This document shows positions 9,245-18,596 of a stretch of 64,000 nucleotides of DNA, in pieces. Where the stretch lies: NCBI RefSeq assembly GCF_000177535.2, contig NC_015673.1, positions 1,426,001 to 1,490,000 on the forward strand. The letters run 5' to 3'. Each line of letters opens with the position of its first letter. The first letter of the stretch is position 1. The translations under genes and the position numbers were made by a program. Origin of the DNA: Corynebacterium resistens DSM 45100 (lineage in GTDB: Bacteria; Actinomycetota; Actinomycetes; Mycobacteriales; Mycobacteriaceae). The notes under the pieces are model-generated. The model was not told where the DNA came from. It saw only the letters and a program-made list of their open reading frames with translations, and did no database searches.

Positions 9245-9712
9245 ATGAAAGCCGTTGTATCAACCGTGAGCGAAGCCAGCGTGACTGTGGCTGGAGAGAA
9301 AATCGCCGAAGTAAAGGCTCCAGCGTTGCTAGCCCTCGTTGGCGCAGGGCGCGAGGATACTCCTGATAGTTGGAAAACAATGGCACGGAAGATTGCAGAA
9401 CTGCGCCTGTTTCCCGCTGATACTTCCCAAATGAATGGGGAGCATTGGGACGGCGTTCGGGAAGCTTCCGTGGCAGAGGTCGGTGGAAGCGTTTTACTTG
9501 TCAGCCAATTCACCCTGATGGGTAGAACAGCCAAGGGCCGGCGCCCATCGTGGTCAGATGCTGCGCCAGCAGAAGATGCTGCACCAGTAATCGACAAGAT
9601 TGCTCGCGAGTTAGCGGATAGAGGAATACATGTAGAAACAGGTCGATTTGGAGCGAATATGGCAGTGGGTTCCATTAATCAAGGCCCATTTACCGTCCTC
9701 ATTGAGGCTTAA
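9245..9712 (+). CDS. dtd: D-aminoacyl-tRNA deacylase
   Basis: Hydrolyses D-amino acids (and glycine mischarged on tRNA-Ala) from tRNA in the cytoplasm, a proofreading function. The 155-residue length is normal. Signature motifs are [17 protein letters not shown] (about 88-104) and the C-terminal [10 protein letters not shown], containing the cross-subunit Gly-Pro dipeptide of the active site. The family usually has GPVT; here it is GPFT. The start ATG 9245 is placed by AGGAG at 9235-9239; an out-of-frame ATG at 9241 is ignored. It is encoded alone between the methyltransferase and sigB. Confidence 0.96.
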   Translation: MKAVVSTVSEASVTVAGEKIAEVKAPALLALVGAGREDTPDSWKTMARKIAELRLFPADTSQMNGEHWDGVREASVAEVGGSVLLVSQFTLMGRTAKGRRPSWSDAAPAEDAAPVIDKIARELADRGIHVETGRFGANMAVGSINQGPFTVLIEA

Positions 9713-9778
9713 AAGCCCAGCTCAGAGACATGGATACCCATTAGGGGGTATTTATTGATAGCCGATTACTAGGTATTC

Positions 9779-9804
9779 GGAACAATTCTGTCTTCTCGTC
9801 CGTT
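9779..9804 (+). promoter_or_regulatory. ECF-sigma (SigH/SigE-type) promoter of sigB
   Basis: GGAACA (9779-9784), 17 bases, then GTT (9802-9804), matching the actinobacterial SigH/SigE consensus GGAAY-N17-19-GTT. It lies about 75 bp before the sigB start. SigB genes of corynebacteria and mycobacteria are known targets of SigH or SigE. The same arrangement precedes clgR in this window. Confidence 0.65.
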
Positions 9805-9876
9805 GAGCATGTAGAACTTAATGAAGTTTAAAACCCCTTGTTTTCTACCAAGCCCCTCCAGGAGGAGATCCGCGCA

Positions 9877-10890
9877 ATGAGCAACTCCATGTACGACAGC
9901 ATGGCGGGCGTCAACGATTCTGATGATCGCGATGGCGGACAGACCGAGGATAAAGGTCGCCGACGGGGCAATAATGAGAATCCGTCCGCTGACTTGGTTC
10001 GTGTCTATCTCAATGGCATCGGCAAAACGGCCCTCCTGACTGCAGAGGATGAAGTTGAGCTCTCCCAGCGCATCGAGGTCGGTTTGTATGCAGAGCATCT
10101 CCTGAAAAACTCCACGGACCTCACTCGCGCCCGCAAACGCGACCTGAAGATCCTGGCCCGCGAAGGAAAAGCCGCGCGCAGTCACCTCTTAGAGGCCAAC
10201 CTGCGCCTAGTTGTTTCTTTGGCTAAGCGCTACACCGGTCGCGGCATGCCATTGCTGGATCTCATCCAAGAAGGAAACTTGGGGTTGATCCGCGCCATGG
10301 AAAAATTCGACTACACCAAGGGGTTTAAGTTCTCGACGTACGCCACGTGGTGGATTCGCCAAGCAATCACCCGCGGCATGGCGGATCAATCCCGCACCAT
10401 TCGCTTGCCAGTTCACCTCGTAGAGCAGGTAAACAAGCTTTCTCGCATTAAACGTGAGATGTATCAGCACCTGGGTCGCGAAGCTACCAACGAGGAACTT
10501 GCGGAAGAGTCCGGTATCGAAGAATCCAAGATTGAACTACTTCTTAAGCAGTCTCGCGATCCTGTGAGCTTGGATATGCCAGTAGGTTCCGACGAGGAAG
10601 CCCCATTGGGAGACTTCATTGAAGATTCGGACGCCACCGATGCGGAAGCTGCTGTGGTTGCTTCCCTTCGCCACTCCGATGTTCGCGCTGTTCTAGGCAC
10701 CCTCGAAGAGCGTGAGCAGGACGTGATCAAGCTGCGTTATGGGCTCGATGACGGCATGCCTCGTACCTTGGATCAGATTGGACGTCGTTTCGGGCTCTCC
10801 CGCGAGCGGGTACGCCAGATTGAACGAGAAGTCATGGCAAAACTGCGTGAAGGGCATCGCGCGGACAAATTGCGCGAGTATGCTGTCTAA
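9877..10890 (+). CDS. sigB: Principal-like (group 2) sigma factor SigB
   Basis: Non-essential sigma-70 factor used in general stress and the transition to stationary phase. The start ATG 9877 is set by CAGGAGGAG at 9859-9867; upstream TTG starts lack this. The protein has 337 residues with region 1.2 near residue 40, [17 protein letters not shown] (about 108), [13 protein letters not shown] (about 152) and [10 protein letters not shown] (about 307). It lacks the charged N-terminal head of SigA and starts with a short polar segment. It is followed by a terminator and then dtxR, the classical corynebacterial order. Confidence 0.95.
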   Translation: MSNSMYDSMAGVNDSDDRDGGQTEDKGRRRGNNENPSADLVRVYLNGIGKTALLTAEDEVELSQRIEVGLYAEHLLKNSTDLTRARKRDLKILAREGKAARSHLLEANLRLVVSLAKRYTGRGMPLLDLIQEGNLGLIRAMEKFDYTKGFKFSTYATWWIRQAITRGMADQSRTIRLPVHLVEQVNKLSRIKREMYQHLGREATNEELAEESGIEESKIELLLKQSRDPVSLDMPVGSDEEAPLGDFIEDSDATDAEAAVVASLRHSDVRAVLGTLEEREQDVIKLRYGLDDGMPRTLDQIGRRFGLSRERVRQIEREVMAKLREGHRADKLREYAV

Positions 10891-10939
10891 AGTTGGCTAG
10901 CGATTCGGCTGTTTCTGCAGCTGAACGCTCTACGACCGG

Positions 10940-10978
10940 GGTGGTTTGATCGGCGATAGACCGATTGGACCACCTTTT
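10940..10978 (+). terminator. Intrinsic terminator after sigB
   Basis: A 14-bp stem, GGTGGTTTGATCGG (10940-10953) with CCGATTGGACCACC (10961-10974), including three G-U pairs and a 7-nt loop, is followed by TTTT. It separates sigB from dtxR, so dtxR should have its own promoter. Confidence 0.75.
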
Positions 10979-11035
10979 ACGTGTATCTTGAATAAGTACG
11001 TTAACTCTCTAAACTTTCGGAAAGGTGTATCGCAC

Positions 11036-11761
11036 GTGCGAGATTTGGTCGATACCACTGAGATGTATCTGCGCACCATTTACGAACTTGAGGAGGAAGG
11101 CATTCCTCCACTGCGCGCTCGCATCTCCGAACGCTTGGGCCAATCTGGACCAACCGTGAGCCAAACTGTCGCGCGCATGGAGCGCGATGGCCTTTTGAGC
11201 ATCGCACGCGATCGCAGCCTAAAGCTGTCCGCAGAAGGGCGAGAATTGGCGACTGCTGTGATGCGCAAGCACCGCTTGGCTGAACGACTTCTCACCGACG
11301 TTATCGGCCTGCCTTGGGAAAAGGTCCACGATGAAGCGTGCCGTTGGGAGCACGTCATGGGCGACGAAGTTGAGCAGCGACTAGTTGAGGTCTTGGCCGA
11401 GTACACCACCTCGCCTTTCGGTAATCCTATTCCTGGACTCGACGCCCTCGTGGATCCAAAAGACTCTGACGGAGTGGCACAACTGCGCACCAGCGTACAG
11501 GCCCTGAAAGAACGTGAAACTGTCCGTGCCTCTGACATCGACACTGACACGCAAACTCGCGCTATCCTCCTCGCGATTAACGAAATTGTGCAGGTGGAGC
11601 ACAAGATCATGGCAAAGCTCGCCACGTTCAACATGTCACTGGGCAGCGAGGTGACGCTGCAGACCACAGAAGATGGCAATCTGCTCGTCTCCAACTCCCA
11701 TGGCAGCGTCACTATCCCCGAAGAGCTCAGCCACGCCTTGCGCGTGCAGATCGTTGACTAG
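11036..11761 (+). CDS. dtxR: Iron-dependent transcriptional repressor DtxR
   Basis: Dimeric repressor that binds Fe(II) and then shuts off iron-uptake (and, in some species, toxin) genes. The GTG start at 11036, preceded by GGAAAGGTG, aligns exactly with the diphtheria protein: VRDLVDTTEMYLRTIYELEE. Met10, His79, Glu83, His98, Cys102, Glu105 and His106 all occur at the canonical numbers. The second ancillary pair (Glu170/Gln173 in diphtheria) appears as Glu183/Gln186, so about 13 extra residues lie in the linker before the SH3-like domain. Total length is 241 against 226. The terminator upstream implies its own promoter; TTGAAT (10988) and TAAACT (11010), 16 apart, are a weak candidate. Confidence 0.97.
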   Translation: MRDLVDTTEMYLRTIYELEEEGIPPLRARISERLGQSGPTVSQTVARMERDGLLSIARDRSLKLSAEGRELATAVMRKHRLAERLLTDVIGLPWEKVHDEACRWEHVMGDEVEQRLVEVLAEYTTSPFGNPIPGLDALVDPKDSDGVAQLRTSVQALKERETVRASDIDTDTQTRAILLAINEIVQVEHKIMAKLATFNMSLGSEVTLQTTEDGNLLVSNSHGSVTIPEELSHALRVQIVD

Positions 11762-11935
11762 CAACTCAGGCACTAGCAGCTCAGGGGCTGGCAACACGGG
11801 AGCTGGCAGCACTAGGGCTGGCAACACTGGGACTAGTAACACGGAGGCTGGCAGAACCGGGGCGGGTAACACTGGGACTAGTAACACGGAAGCTGGCAGC
11901 ACTGGCGCCATCAAAACAGTGCCTAGCAGGACCGG
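11756..11935 (+). repeat. 15-bp imperfect minisatellite starting at the dtxR stop codon
   Basis: Twelve units in register every 15 bases: 11756, 11771, 11786, 11801, 11816, 11831, 11846, 11861, 11876, 11891, 11906 and 11921. The rough consensus is GGCTGGCAACACTGG, with a GACTAGTAACACGGA subtype seen twice identically (11831 and 11876). The eleventh unit is badly degraded. The first unit contains the last codon and stop of dtxR. The gap up to the DUF4192 gene (11762-12066) otherwise holds no gene that I can see. Confidence 0.9.
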
Positions 11936-12066
11936 CACGAAATCCGCTTGACTTGCCCGGCAAGGCCAAACTTCAAACGTCTTGCTACCCAGCTCCTGTG
12001 GTTCCTCCGGTTCTTCCTTCCCCTTTTGGCCAATCCCTGTGGGAAACGTCGAACCTACTCATTTGC

Positions 12067-13419
12067 TCAGCTTGCCCCGCGCTCCTCAGACCGGTTCATT
12101 GGGCCCGCCTCAACTTGCTCAAAAGCCCCGGATCGCTTGAGGAATGCAATGTCGAGGATGTCGAGGCAGGCGTCGAAATCATAGAGAAGTTCTTCCACCT
12201 TGGCGCCAAGGTCCACGGCCAGATGAAGATCGTCGTGACATGCGGCGAGAACTTGGACCCCGCGATTCAAAGCGAGGTAGAGAAAGTCTCGAGACTTTCC
12301 GCGGTGATGAGCACCGATTGCGCTGAGGGTGAGTGCTGCGGTGATGGAGTTTTCCTCCCCTACCGTTTCCAGCTCATTCATCGTTCTCATGAGGGTGGCA
12401 AAAGCCAAGGTTCCTTCGTCGTTTCCGCCTAGAACCATGGAGAGGATCGCCATAATCCGCCAGCGGGAGGTTCCTCGGCACCGCCGCGCCGCAGAGGCGA
12501 GGAGATCTCGAACGATTGCGGCATGTGCCCCCGCGCCCGCAACAATGAGGGTTGGATGCAGCACATCGCTGAGAGCGATGTAGGCGATCTGCGTCAATAG
12601 GTGCACATCGGTACTGGCCTCTTCCAAACTGCGTTCCCCGTCAACGATGTCTGCAACAGCGGTATAAAAGTCAATAACATCTTCCACACCCGCGGAACGC
12701 TGCACGCACAGCCCGTGGCCCTCCTCCGCGCATGCGACTACCTTTTGAGCATCGCACCCCAGCATGCATCGGGTCGCCACAAGGTCTAGCGCCTCAGGTT
12801 CTTCGTCTAACCAGTGTTCCATCTCCGTGCGGTCACGCATTCTGACGGCGCCAGCGAGGGTCGCGATGTTCTGCACCGGGTTATCGTCAACATCTCCTAC
12901 ATAACCAAACGTATTGGTATTGATCTCCCGCCACCGTGCGCCGGAAACGAGTTGCTTGACAAGAAAATGCCCATTGATTGTCACATTGTGTTCTTCAAGA
13001 ATTCCTCGAGCCTGAGACAAAGCCCGGCTGCGCTTCTGGCCCGAGGCCCCGATACCTATCAAAACTGCTTCACAATCGCTAAGTTCGGTTGAACCGGTGG
13101 AGCGAATCGCTTCGATAAGGGTTTCAACACCTTCCTTTACCGCTTCCCGATGAAAATCAACCCTCACCACTGGGCCGACCGTCATCCGACTTAGTGTTGT
13201 ACAACTCGAGGGAACAAGGCCAACCACCACCAGAGATTGTTCGGGCACGAACCCAAGAAGTGCTGGCAATGTGGCAAGCAAAGCTCCTGGATCCGAGCCC
13301 AGATTGATGGGTTCCCTCCCGGGAGTTTCGCCCAACGCACTGTCCTGCTCGAAGTGGGGAATATTTTCTTTGTCTCTGCGGTTGTTGAGGTTGTCTGCAA
13401 ACTGCTCGAATGTGGTCAT
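12067..13419 (-). CDS. DUF4192 domain protein
   Basis: 450-residue conserved actinobacterial protein. The segment LLATLPALLGFVPEQSLVVVGL (about residues 43-64) is the hallmark opening of DUF4192. The remainder has the family pattern of alternating strands and helices, without recognisable catalytic motifs. The ATG at 13419 was chosen over an upstream TTG at 13437; neither has a strong Shine-Dalgarno sequence. It is convergent with dtxR, from which it is separated by the minisatellite, and divergent from the PAC2 gene. Function unknown. Confidence 0.82.
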   Translation of the reverse strand: MTTFEQFADNLNNRRDKENIPHFEQDSALGETPGREPINLGSDPGALLATLPALLGFVPEQSLVVVGLVPSSCTTLSRMTVGPVVRVDFHREAVKEGVETLIEAIRSTGSTELSDCEAVLIGIGASGQKRSRALSQARGILEEHNVTINGHFLVKQLVSGARWREINTNTFGYVGDVDDNPVQNIATLAGAVRMRDRTEMEHWLDEEPEALDLVATRCMLGCDAQKVVACAEEGHGLCVQRSAGVEDVIDFYTAVADIVDGERSLEEASTDVHLLTQIAYIALSDVLHPTLIVAGAGAHAAIVRDLLASAARRCRGTSRWRIMAILSMVLGGNDEGTLAFATLMRTMNELETVGEENSITAALTLSAIGAHHRGKSRDFLYLALNRGVQVLAACHDDLHLAVDLGAKVEELLYDFDACLDILDIAFLKRSGAFEQVEAGPMNRSEERGAS

Positions 13420-13614
13420 GGCTGCATTGTCGAGCAAAGAATTGCAACGGCCTTCATTTTGAGAAGGTTTTCACCGCATATCCCCTGCAGCCTGTGGACG
13501 GGTAGCGGGCTGTGGAAAACTTTCTTGAACTCAGTTGGGCACGCATAAAATAGCAGCTAGAGCCGAGTTGGTAGGCTGTAGCAAAGGTGTCTCGTGTGAA
13601 GGGAGTACTACACG

Positions 13615-14757
13615 ATGCCAGAGAACTTTTCGCAACCTAATGGCCAGCACAGCCCGTTGTACGATTTGGCGTACCCAAATCCGCTAACGGGTCACACACC
13701 AGCGTTAGAGCCCTCGGTTACCAACCACTCCGAAAGTGCTCCGCAGGCCGACACTTCCGATTCTGCCACCCCCACGATGCCGATGATGGTGGCTCTGCAG
13801 GGATACGCCGATGCAGGTCAAGCTGTACATAATGCTGGAATACACATTCTGCAGGCACTAGAGAACCAGCCAGTTGCCAAGTTCCGGGTGGACGACCTGA
13901 TGGATTACCGTTCTCGGCGCCCGGGTGTCACTATGGATCATTCCCGGGTGGTAGATCGCGAAGAGTTGACACTATCGCTCGATGTCGTCACAGACACTAA
14001 CGGGCAACAGTTTTTGCTCTTGAGTGGGCCTGAACCCGATTTGAAGTGGGGCGCGTTCTCGGACGCCGTATTGGAGCTTGCTCGAAAGTTCAACGTGGAT
14101 CGCGTAGTAACTCTTTATGCAGCCCCCATGACGGTGCCACACACGCGACCATTGGTCATTGCTGCCCACTCCACAAACCACCAGCTCACAACGGACTACC
14201 ACACGTGGGACTCTCGCATGATTGTACCCGGAGCAGCGGCCTTGGAAACCGAACTCAAACTCTCCCGTCATGGGTTTGAAACTGTTGGATTTACGGCTCA
14301 CGTCCCTCATTACATCGCAGCGAGCGACTACCCAGAGGCCACGCACAATCTGCTGCAAGCTGTGGGAGATGTGACGGGCCGAAGGTTGCCTCTTTCTGCT
14401 TTGGAGGCTGATATTGCCCGGGTGCAGAATCAATTGGCTGAGCAGGTAGAGGAATCTGCAGAAATCGGAGCCGTGGTACAGGCTCTCGAACAGCAGTATG
14501 ACGCGAATGCGGAGCGCGTACGGCGTCGAAAAGAAAACACCCTTTTGCGCCCCGGCCAGACGATGCCTACCGGAGAGGAGATTGGCGCAGAGTTGGAGGC
14601 TTTCTTGGCTAATGTCGCTCGTGGCGACGCCGAAGTCCCCCACGAAGCTAACTCAATGGAAGACACTGGCCAGCACGAATCCACGGGTGGCAGCCATGAA
14701 GAATCCGGCTCTGACGAACGTCGGGATGACGGTGATGCTGACAGCAGCAAACGCTAG
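13615..14757 (+). CDS. PAC2 family protein
   Basis: 380-residue protein with a PAC2 domain at about 60-290: MVALQGYADAGQAVHNAG, DDLMDYRSRRP and PHYIAASDYPEA. PAC2 proteins include archaeal and eukaryotic proteasome-assembly chaperones. Corynebacteria lack a 20S proteasome, so the role here must differ and is unknown. A coiled-coil-like stretch (about 265-320) and a disordered acidic tail (about 330-380) follow. The gene is downstream of a divergent intergenic region and about 125 bp before the DUF3516 helicase, the same pairing seen in other corynebacteria, so a functional link is possible. Confidence 0.85.
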   Translation: MPENFSQPNGQHSPLYDLAYPNPLTGHTPALEPSVTNHSESAPQADTSDSATPTMPMMVALQGYADAGQAVHNAGIHILQALENQPVAKFRVDDLMDYRSRRPGVTMDHSRVVDREELTLSLDVVTDTNGQQFLLLSGPEPDLKWGAFSDAVLELARKFNVDRVVTLYAAPMTVPHTRPLVIAAHSTNHQLTTDYHTWDSRMIVPGAAALETELKLSRHGFETVGFTAHVPHYIAASDYPEATHNLLQAVGDVTGRRLPLSALEADIARVQNQLAEQVEESAEIGAVVQALEQQYDANAERVRRRKENTLLRPGQTMPTGEEIGAELEAFLANVARGDAEVPHEANSMEDTGQHESTGGSHEESGSDERRDDGDADSSKR

Positions 14758-14881
14758 TCTGCCTGCGCGAAGCTAGCACGGGTATGACTAGTACTGATCG
14801 CGCGCTCCTCTTCGCCTGCGATGTCATTCCCGTTGAAATATCAAAACCTTCCCCATCAGAAGAAAGTGGTACGTAAACGCC

Positions 14882-17440
14882 GTGTCCATTGCCTCCGATC
14901 TAGCTAGATTGCTGCCCGATCTCGACGAAGTTCCAGAGAGCTTGGTTGATGATGCAATCCTGGCTTCCTTTTTGGGGTGGGCCAAAGATCGAGGGATCAC
15001 GCTTTACCCCGCTCAAGAGGAGGCTGCGACGGCGTTGGTTGCCGAGGACAACGTTATCCTCGCTACCCCAACCGGTTCCGGTAAATCCATGGTGGCCATC
15101 GCCGCGCACTTCATCGCGATGACCCGAGGGCAACGAAGCTTTTATACCGCCCCAATTAAAGCGCTAGTCAGCGAAAAATTCTTTGACCTTTGCCAGACTT
15201 TCGGACCAGAGAATGTGGGAATGATGACCGGAGATGCCACCGTAAACGGTCAGGCACCCATCATCTGCGCCACCGCCGAAATCGTTGCCAATATCGCGTT
15301 ACGCGAAGGCAAAAAAGCACACATCGATCAAGTTGTAATGGATGAGTTCCATTACTACAGCGAGCCTGATCGCGGGTGGGCGTGGCAGGTTCCTCTCCTT
15401 GAACTCCCCCAAGCGCAATTTCTTTTAATGAGCGCAACCTTGGGTGATACTGAGTGGCTGCGGAAGGATCTCAGTGATCGCACCGGCCGGGAAAGCACCT
15501 TGGTCGCTGGAACCTCGCGCCCGGTTCCGCTGGACTTTCATTATGTTTACACGCCGGTTCACGAAACCATCGCCGAACTGGTAGAAGACGGTAAAGCACC
15601 CGTATACGTTGTCCACTTCACGCAGCGTGAAGCAGTGGAACGAGCCCAAGCATTAACCAGCATGACGCTTCTCGATGATCAAGGCAAAGCCGCGATTGCT
15701 GAAGGCATCGGAAACTTCCGCTTCACGACAACTTTTGGAAAGACTCTGTCCAAGCTGCTGCGCAAGGGCATCGGGGTTCACCACGCAGGAATGCTGCCAA
15801 AGTATCGTCGCTTAGTCGAAAAGCTTTCTCAGGCGGGATTGCTCAAAGTGATTTGTGGCACGGATACCCTTGGCGTGGGAATTAACGTTCCCATCCGAAC
15901 AGTGTTGATGACGGAGCTCACCAAGTACGACGGAGTACGCCATCGCGTGTTGAAGTCCCGGGAATTCCATCAGATTGCAGGTCGGGCGGGCCGTGCGGGA
16001 TATGACACAGAGGGCACCGTAGTAGTGCAGGCGCCCGAACACGAAATCGAGAACTATCGGATGCGGGAAAGGGCTGGGTCTGACCCCAAGAAGATCAAGA
16101 AACTGCGTAAGAAAGCTGCTCCCGAAGGGCGGGCTACCTGGGGACAAAAGACCTTCGATCGCCTCACCGTAGCGGAACCAGAACAATTGGTGAGTCAGTT
16201 CCGCATGTCGAATTCGATGCTGCTCAATCTAGTTGCTCGGCCTGAGTGGACTTTTGGATCCCTTCGCAGAATCCTTCGCGGTAACCATGACACACGAGCC
16301 AAGCAAAATGCCGCTATCCTTCGGACTATCGAGCTTTACCGTGGTCTACTAAATGCAGACATCGTGGAGGAGTTTTCAGCGGACACCCCCTCGGGTAAGG
16401 ATGCCCGCCTAACTCGGGATTTGCAGCGAGACTTCGCGCTTAACCAACCACTTGCACCGTTCGCTCTTGCAGCCCTTGAGCTACTAGATCCCGATTCCGC
16501 AACATTCACGCTAGATGTGATTTCCACATTCGAGGCCGTGCTCGATGACCCTCGGCCAATCCTCATCGCACAGCAAAAGCAGGCTCGATGTGAAGAGATT
16601 GCGGCGTTAAAAGCTGAAGGTGTCGATTACACCGACCGCATGGCAATAGTGGAGGACATCACCTGGCCACAGCCCCTAGCCGAGGAACTAGAAAATGCCT
16701 ACGAAACTTTCTGTGAAGGCAACCCTTGGGCCCGAGACTTTCAATTGAGTCCCAAATCGGTTCTTCGCGACATGATCGAGAAGGCAATGACTTTTAGCGA
16801 CGTCGTCGCTGCCTACGGCCTAGCTCGAGCCGAGGGTGTGGTTCTGCGTTACTTAACGGATATCTGGCGGACTTTGGAGCATTCTGTACCCCAGTCTTTC
16901 CGCACCGCTGAGCTCGAAGACATTCTTAACTGGCTGGGCGAACTTATTAGACAGATCGACTCATCACTCATCGACGAATGGGCCCAAATGGGTGATGAAA
17001 ACGCTGCTCTCACCGAGGAACAAGTTCAAGAGCACGCCTTTGGCGTAACCGATCCCAGCCTGTTGTCCTCCAATCCTCGGGCTTTGCGCCGCATGGTTCG
17101 AAATCACTTCTTCCGCCACGTAGAACTCTTTGCATTCGAACGCGAGGAAGCGCTGGAAGACCTCGATTCGTATCTAGACTCACCACCAGATTGGCCGTCC
17201 GCGATGGACGAATACTTTGAGGAATACGCCGATCTTGGAGTGGATGCCAATGCCAGGTCCAGCGAAATGATTTCGATTCGTCCAGGTACCGGCGAAGATG
17301 CCGGATTCTGGTTTGTACGCCAGATTCTGGATGATCCCGAAGGCGACCACGGTTGGACAATTCGGGGCACCGTGGACCTCGCTGCGACCGACGACGCGGG
17401 CGAGGTACGCCTCAGTGACTTGGAGATCGTTTCCGGCTGA
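14882..17440 (+). CDS. DExH-box RNA helicase with DUF3516
   Basis: Predicted ATP-dependent RNA helicase of 852 residues. Walker A is ATPTGSGKSMV (about 60-70), motif II DEFHYY (about 155), motif III LMSATLGD, and motif VI QIAGRAGRAG near 364. The Ski2-like arrangement is followed by a ~400-residue helical C-terminal region that matches the actinobacterial DUF3516 domain. The GTG start at 14882 gives the family's usual VSIASDLARLLPD beginning. It ends 50 bp before oxyR (convergent); the gap contains a small GTCACCC/GGGTGAC hairpin (17443-17471) that could be a shared weak terminator. A role in RNA decay or ribosome quality is plausible but unproven. Confidence 0.9.
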   Translation: MSIASDLARLLPDLDEVPESLVDDAILASFLGWAKDRGITLYPAQEEAATALVAEDNVILATPTGSGKSMVAIAAHFIAMTRGQRSFYTAPIKALVSEKFFDLCQTFGPENVGMMTGDATVNGQAPIICATAEIVANIALREGKKAHIDQVVMDEFHYYSEPDRGWAWQVPLLELPQAQFLLMSATLGDTEWLRKDLSDRTGRESTLVAGTSRPVPLDFHYVYTPVHETIAELVEDGKAPVYVVHFTQREAVERAQALTSMTLLDDQGKAAIAEGIGNFRFTTTFGKTLSKLLRKGIGVHHAGMLPKYRRLVEKLSQAGLLKVICGTDTLGVGINVPIRTVLMTELTKYDGVRHRVLKSREFHQIAGRAGRAGYDTEGTVVVQAPEHEIENYRMRERAGSDPKKIKKLRKKAAPEGRATWGQKTFDRLTVAEPEQLVSQFRMSNSMLLNLVARPEWTFGSLRRILRGNHDTRAKQNAAILRTIELYRGLLNADIVEEFSADTPSGKDARLTRDLQRDFALNQPLAPFALAALELLDPDSATFTLDVISTFEAVLDDPRPILIAQQKQARCEEIAALKAEGVDYTDRMAIVEDITWPQPLAEELENAYETFCEGNPWARDFQLSPKSVLRDMIEKAMTFSDVVAAYGLARAEGVVLRYLTDIWRTLEHSVPQSFRTAELEDILNWLGELIRQIDSSLIDEWAQMGDENAALTEEQVQEHAFGVTDPSLLSSNPRALRRMVRNHFFRHVELFAFEREEALEDLDSYLDSPPDWPSAMDEYFEEYADLGVDANARSSEMISIRPGTGEDAGFWFVRQILDDPEGDHGWTIRGTVDLAATDDAGEVRLSDLEIVSG

Positions 17441-17490
17441 CCGTCACCCCACTGCTCGACAACTGGGTGACAACCGTTTCATGCCAGTGG

Positions 17491-18471
17491 CTACAGCAAC
17501 TCGTCCAGCATTTCCCTAGAAGCGTGCTCGGCATGGTAGTACGCCTGCTTCATGATTTCCCCTAATTCAGCGTAATCTTCGCCACGGGCGCTACTGGAGC
17601 GGAATGCGTAACCCATTTGCCGTCCCGCCGCGGTTGCCCCGCCAGCAAACGTCGCGAACGCAACTCCTGGGCGTCGATGTTCGGCAGCCACCGCACTCAG
17701 TGGAACCAAAGTGATACCTTGGCGCGCAGCTACCAACTGAATGAGCGTATTAAGGCTGGTGGCACGAGTGAGATTCTGAATATCCCCACCATGTTTAGTC
17801 TGGCGGCATAGATCCAATACTTGATCACGTAGACAGTGCCCATCGTCGAGGAGTAACAATTCGCTCTGGGCAATGTCGGAAACCTTTAGGTTCCGTCGAC
17901 CAGCCAGCCGATGCCCTTCAGGGACCACAAGCACGAACTCTTCAGTGAAAAGATGCTCGAACTTCAAACCAGAATTATTGTCCAACCGTGCGACAAGCGC
18001 TACGTCTAGCTTTCCATGACGCAGGCTATCTAACAGGTCTTCAGTTTTATCCTCAGTTACCGACGGAATCAAAGTAGGTATTTGATAACGAATCTTGGCT
18101 AAAAACTCCGGCAAAACATATGGCGCAATTGTGGGGATCATACCAATGGCGATACCGCCCTCAAGACCACCTTGTGCCCCTTTAGCCTTTGCAACGAAGT
18201 CGTCGAGACTTGCGAGTGTTGCTTTGGCTAATGTCAACAACTCCTGACCAGTTGCCGTCACAATTACCTTCCGCGTAGAACGCTCAATCAATTGAACGTC
18301 TAACCCAGATTCCAACGCGACCAAAGCCTGAGACAGAGAGGGCTGGGAAATCCCCAAACTGGTCGCAGCGGTACCGAAATGTCCGTATTCCGCAATGCTC
18401 ACGAAAGTACGGAGCTGTGTAACTGTAGGACGATATTCACGAGTAGGCACATGCTTTAGCATACAATACAA
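17491..18471 (-). CDS. oxyR: Hydrogen-peroxide-inducible regulator OxyR (LysR family)
   Basis: LysR-type regulator sensing peroxide by disulfide formation. The N-terminal winged HTH (about 18-75) reads QLRTFVSIAEYGHFGTAATSLG. The sensing motif GHCLRDQVLDLC places cysteines at 213 and 222, matching the two redox cysteines of E. coli OxyR. The length of 326 is normal; a second ATG three codons in (18462) is an alternative start. In corynebacteria OxyR usually represses catalase and dps under non-stressed conditions. It lies between the DUF3516 helicase and the ceramidase, and hrpA is the next conserved neighbour, so the ceramidase appears inserted in an otherwise conserved oxyR-hrpA region. Confidence 0.94.
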   Translation of the reverse strand: MYCMLKHVPTREYRPTVTQLRTFVSIAEYGHFGTAATSLGISQPSLSQALVALESGLDVQLIERSTRKVIVTATGQELLTLAKATLASLDDFVAKAKGAQGGLEGGIAIGMIPTIAPYVLPEFLAKIRYQIPTLIPSVTEDKTEDLLDSLRHGKLDVALVARLDNNSGLKFEHLFTEEFVLVVPEGHRLAGRRNLKVSDIAQSELLLLDDGHCLRDQVLDLCRQTKHGGDIQNLTRATSLNTLIQLVAARQGITLVPLSAVAAEHRRPGVAFATFAGGATAAGRQMGYAFRSSSARGEDYAELGEIMKQAYYHAEHASREMLDELL

Positions 18472-18596
18472 CTGCTGCCCTGTCCGTACTCTGCGAAAAC
18501 ACCACGACCTGTTCTTAGCGAAAACCTCTACTTTATTGCCTCATTGCAACAATCCACACCTCTAGCCTCTTCTGAAAACCCGCCGCGAGATATGGA

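Noticed and set aside
11636..11951. Pentapeptide-repeat frames on both strands across the dtxR minisatellite
   Set aside because: Any 15-bp repeat gives such frames. There is no ribosome site, and they overlap the dtxR coding end.
13615..17440. PAC2 gene as a sign of a proteasome system
   Set aside because: No proteasome subunit, Pup or Mpa gene is in the window, and corynebacteria are known to lack them.
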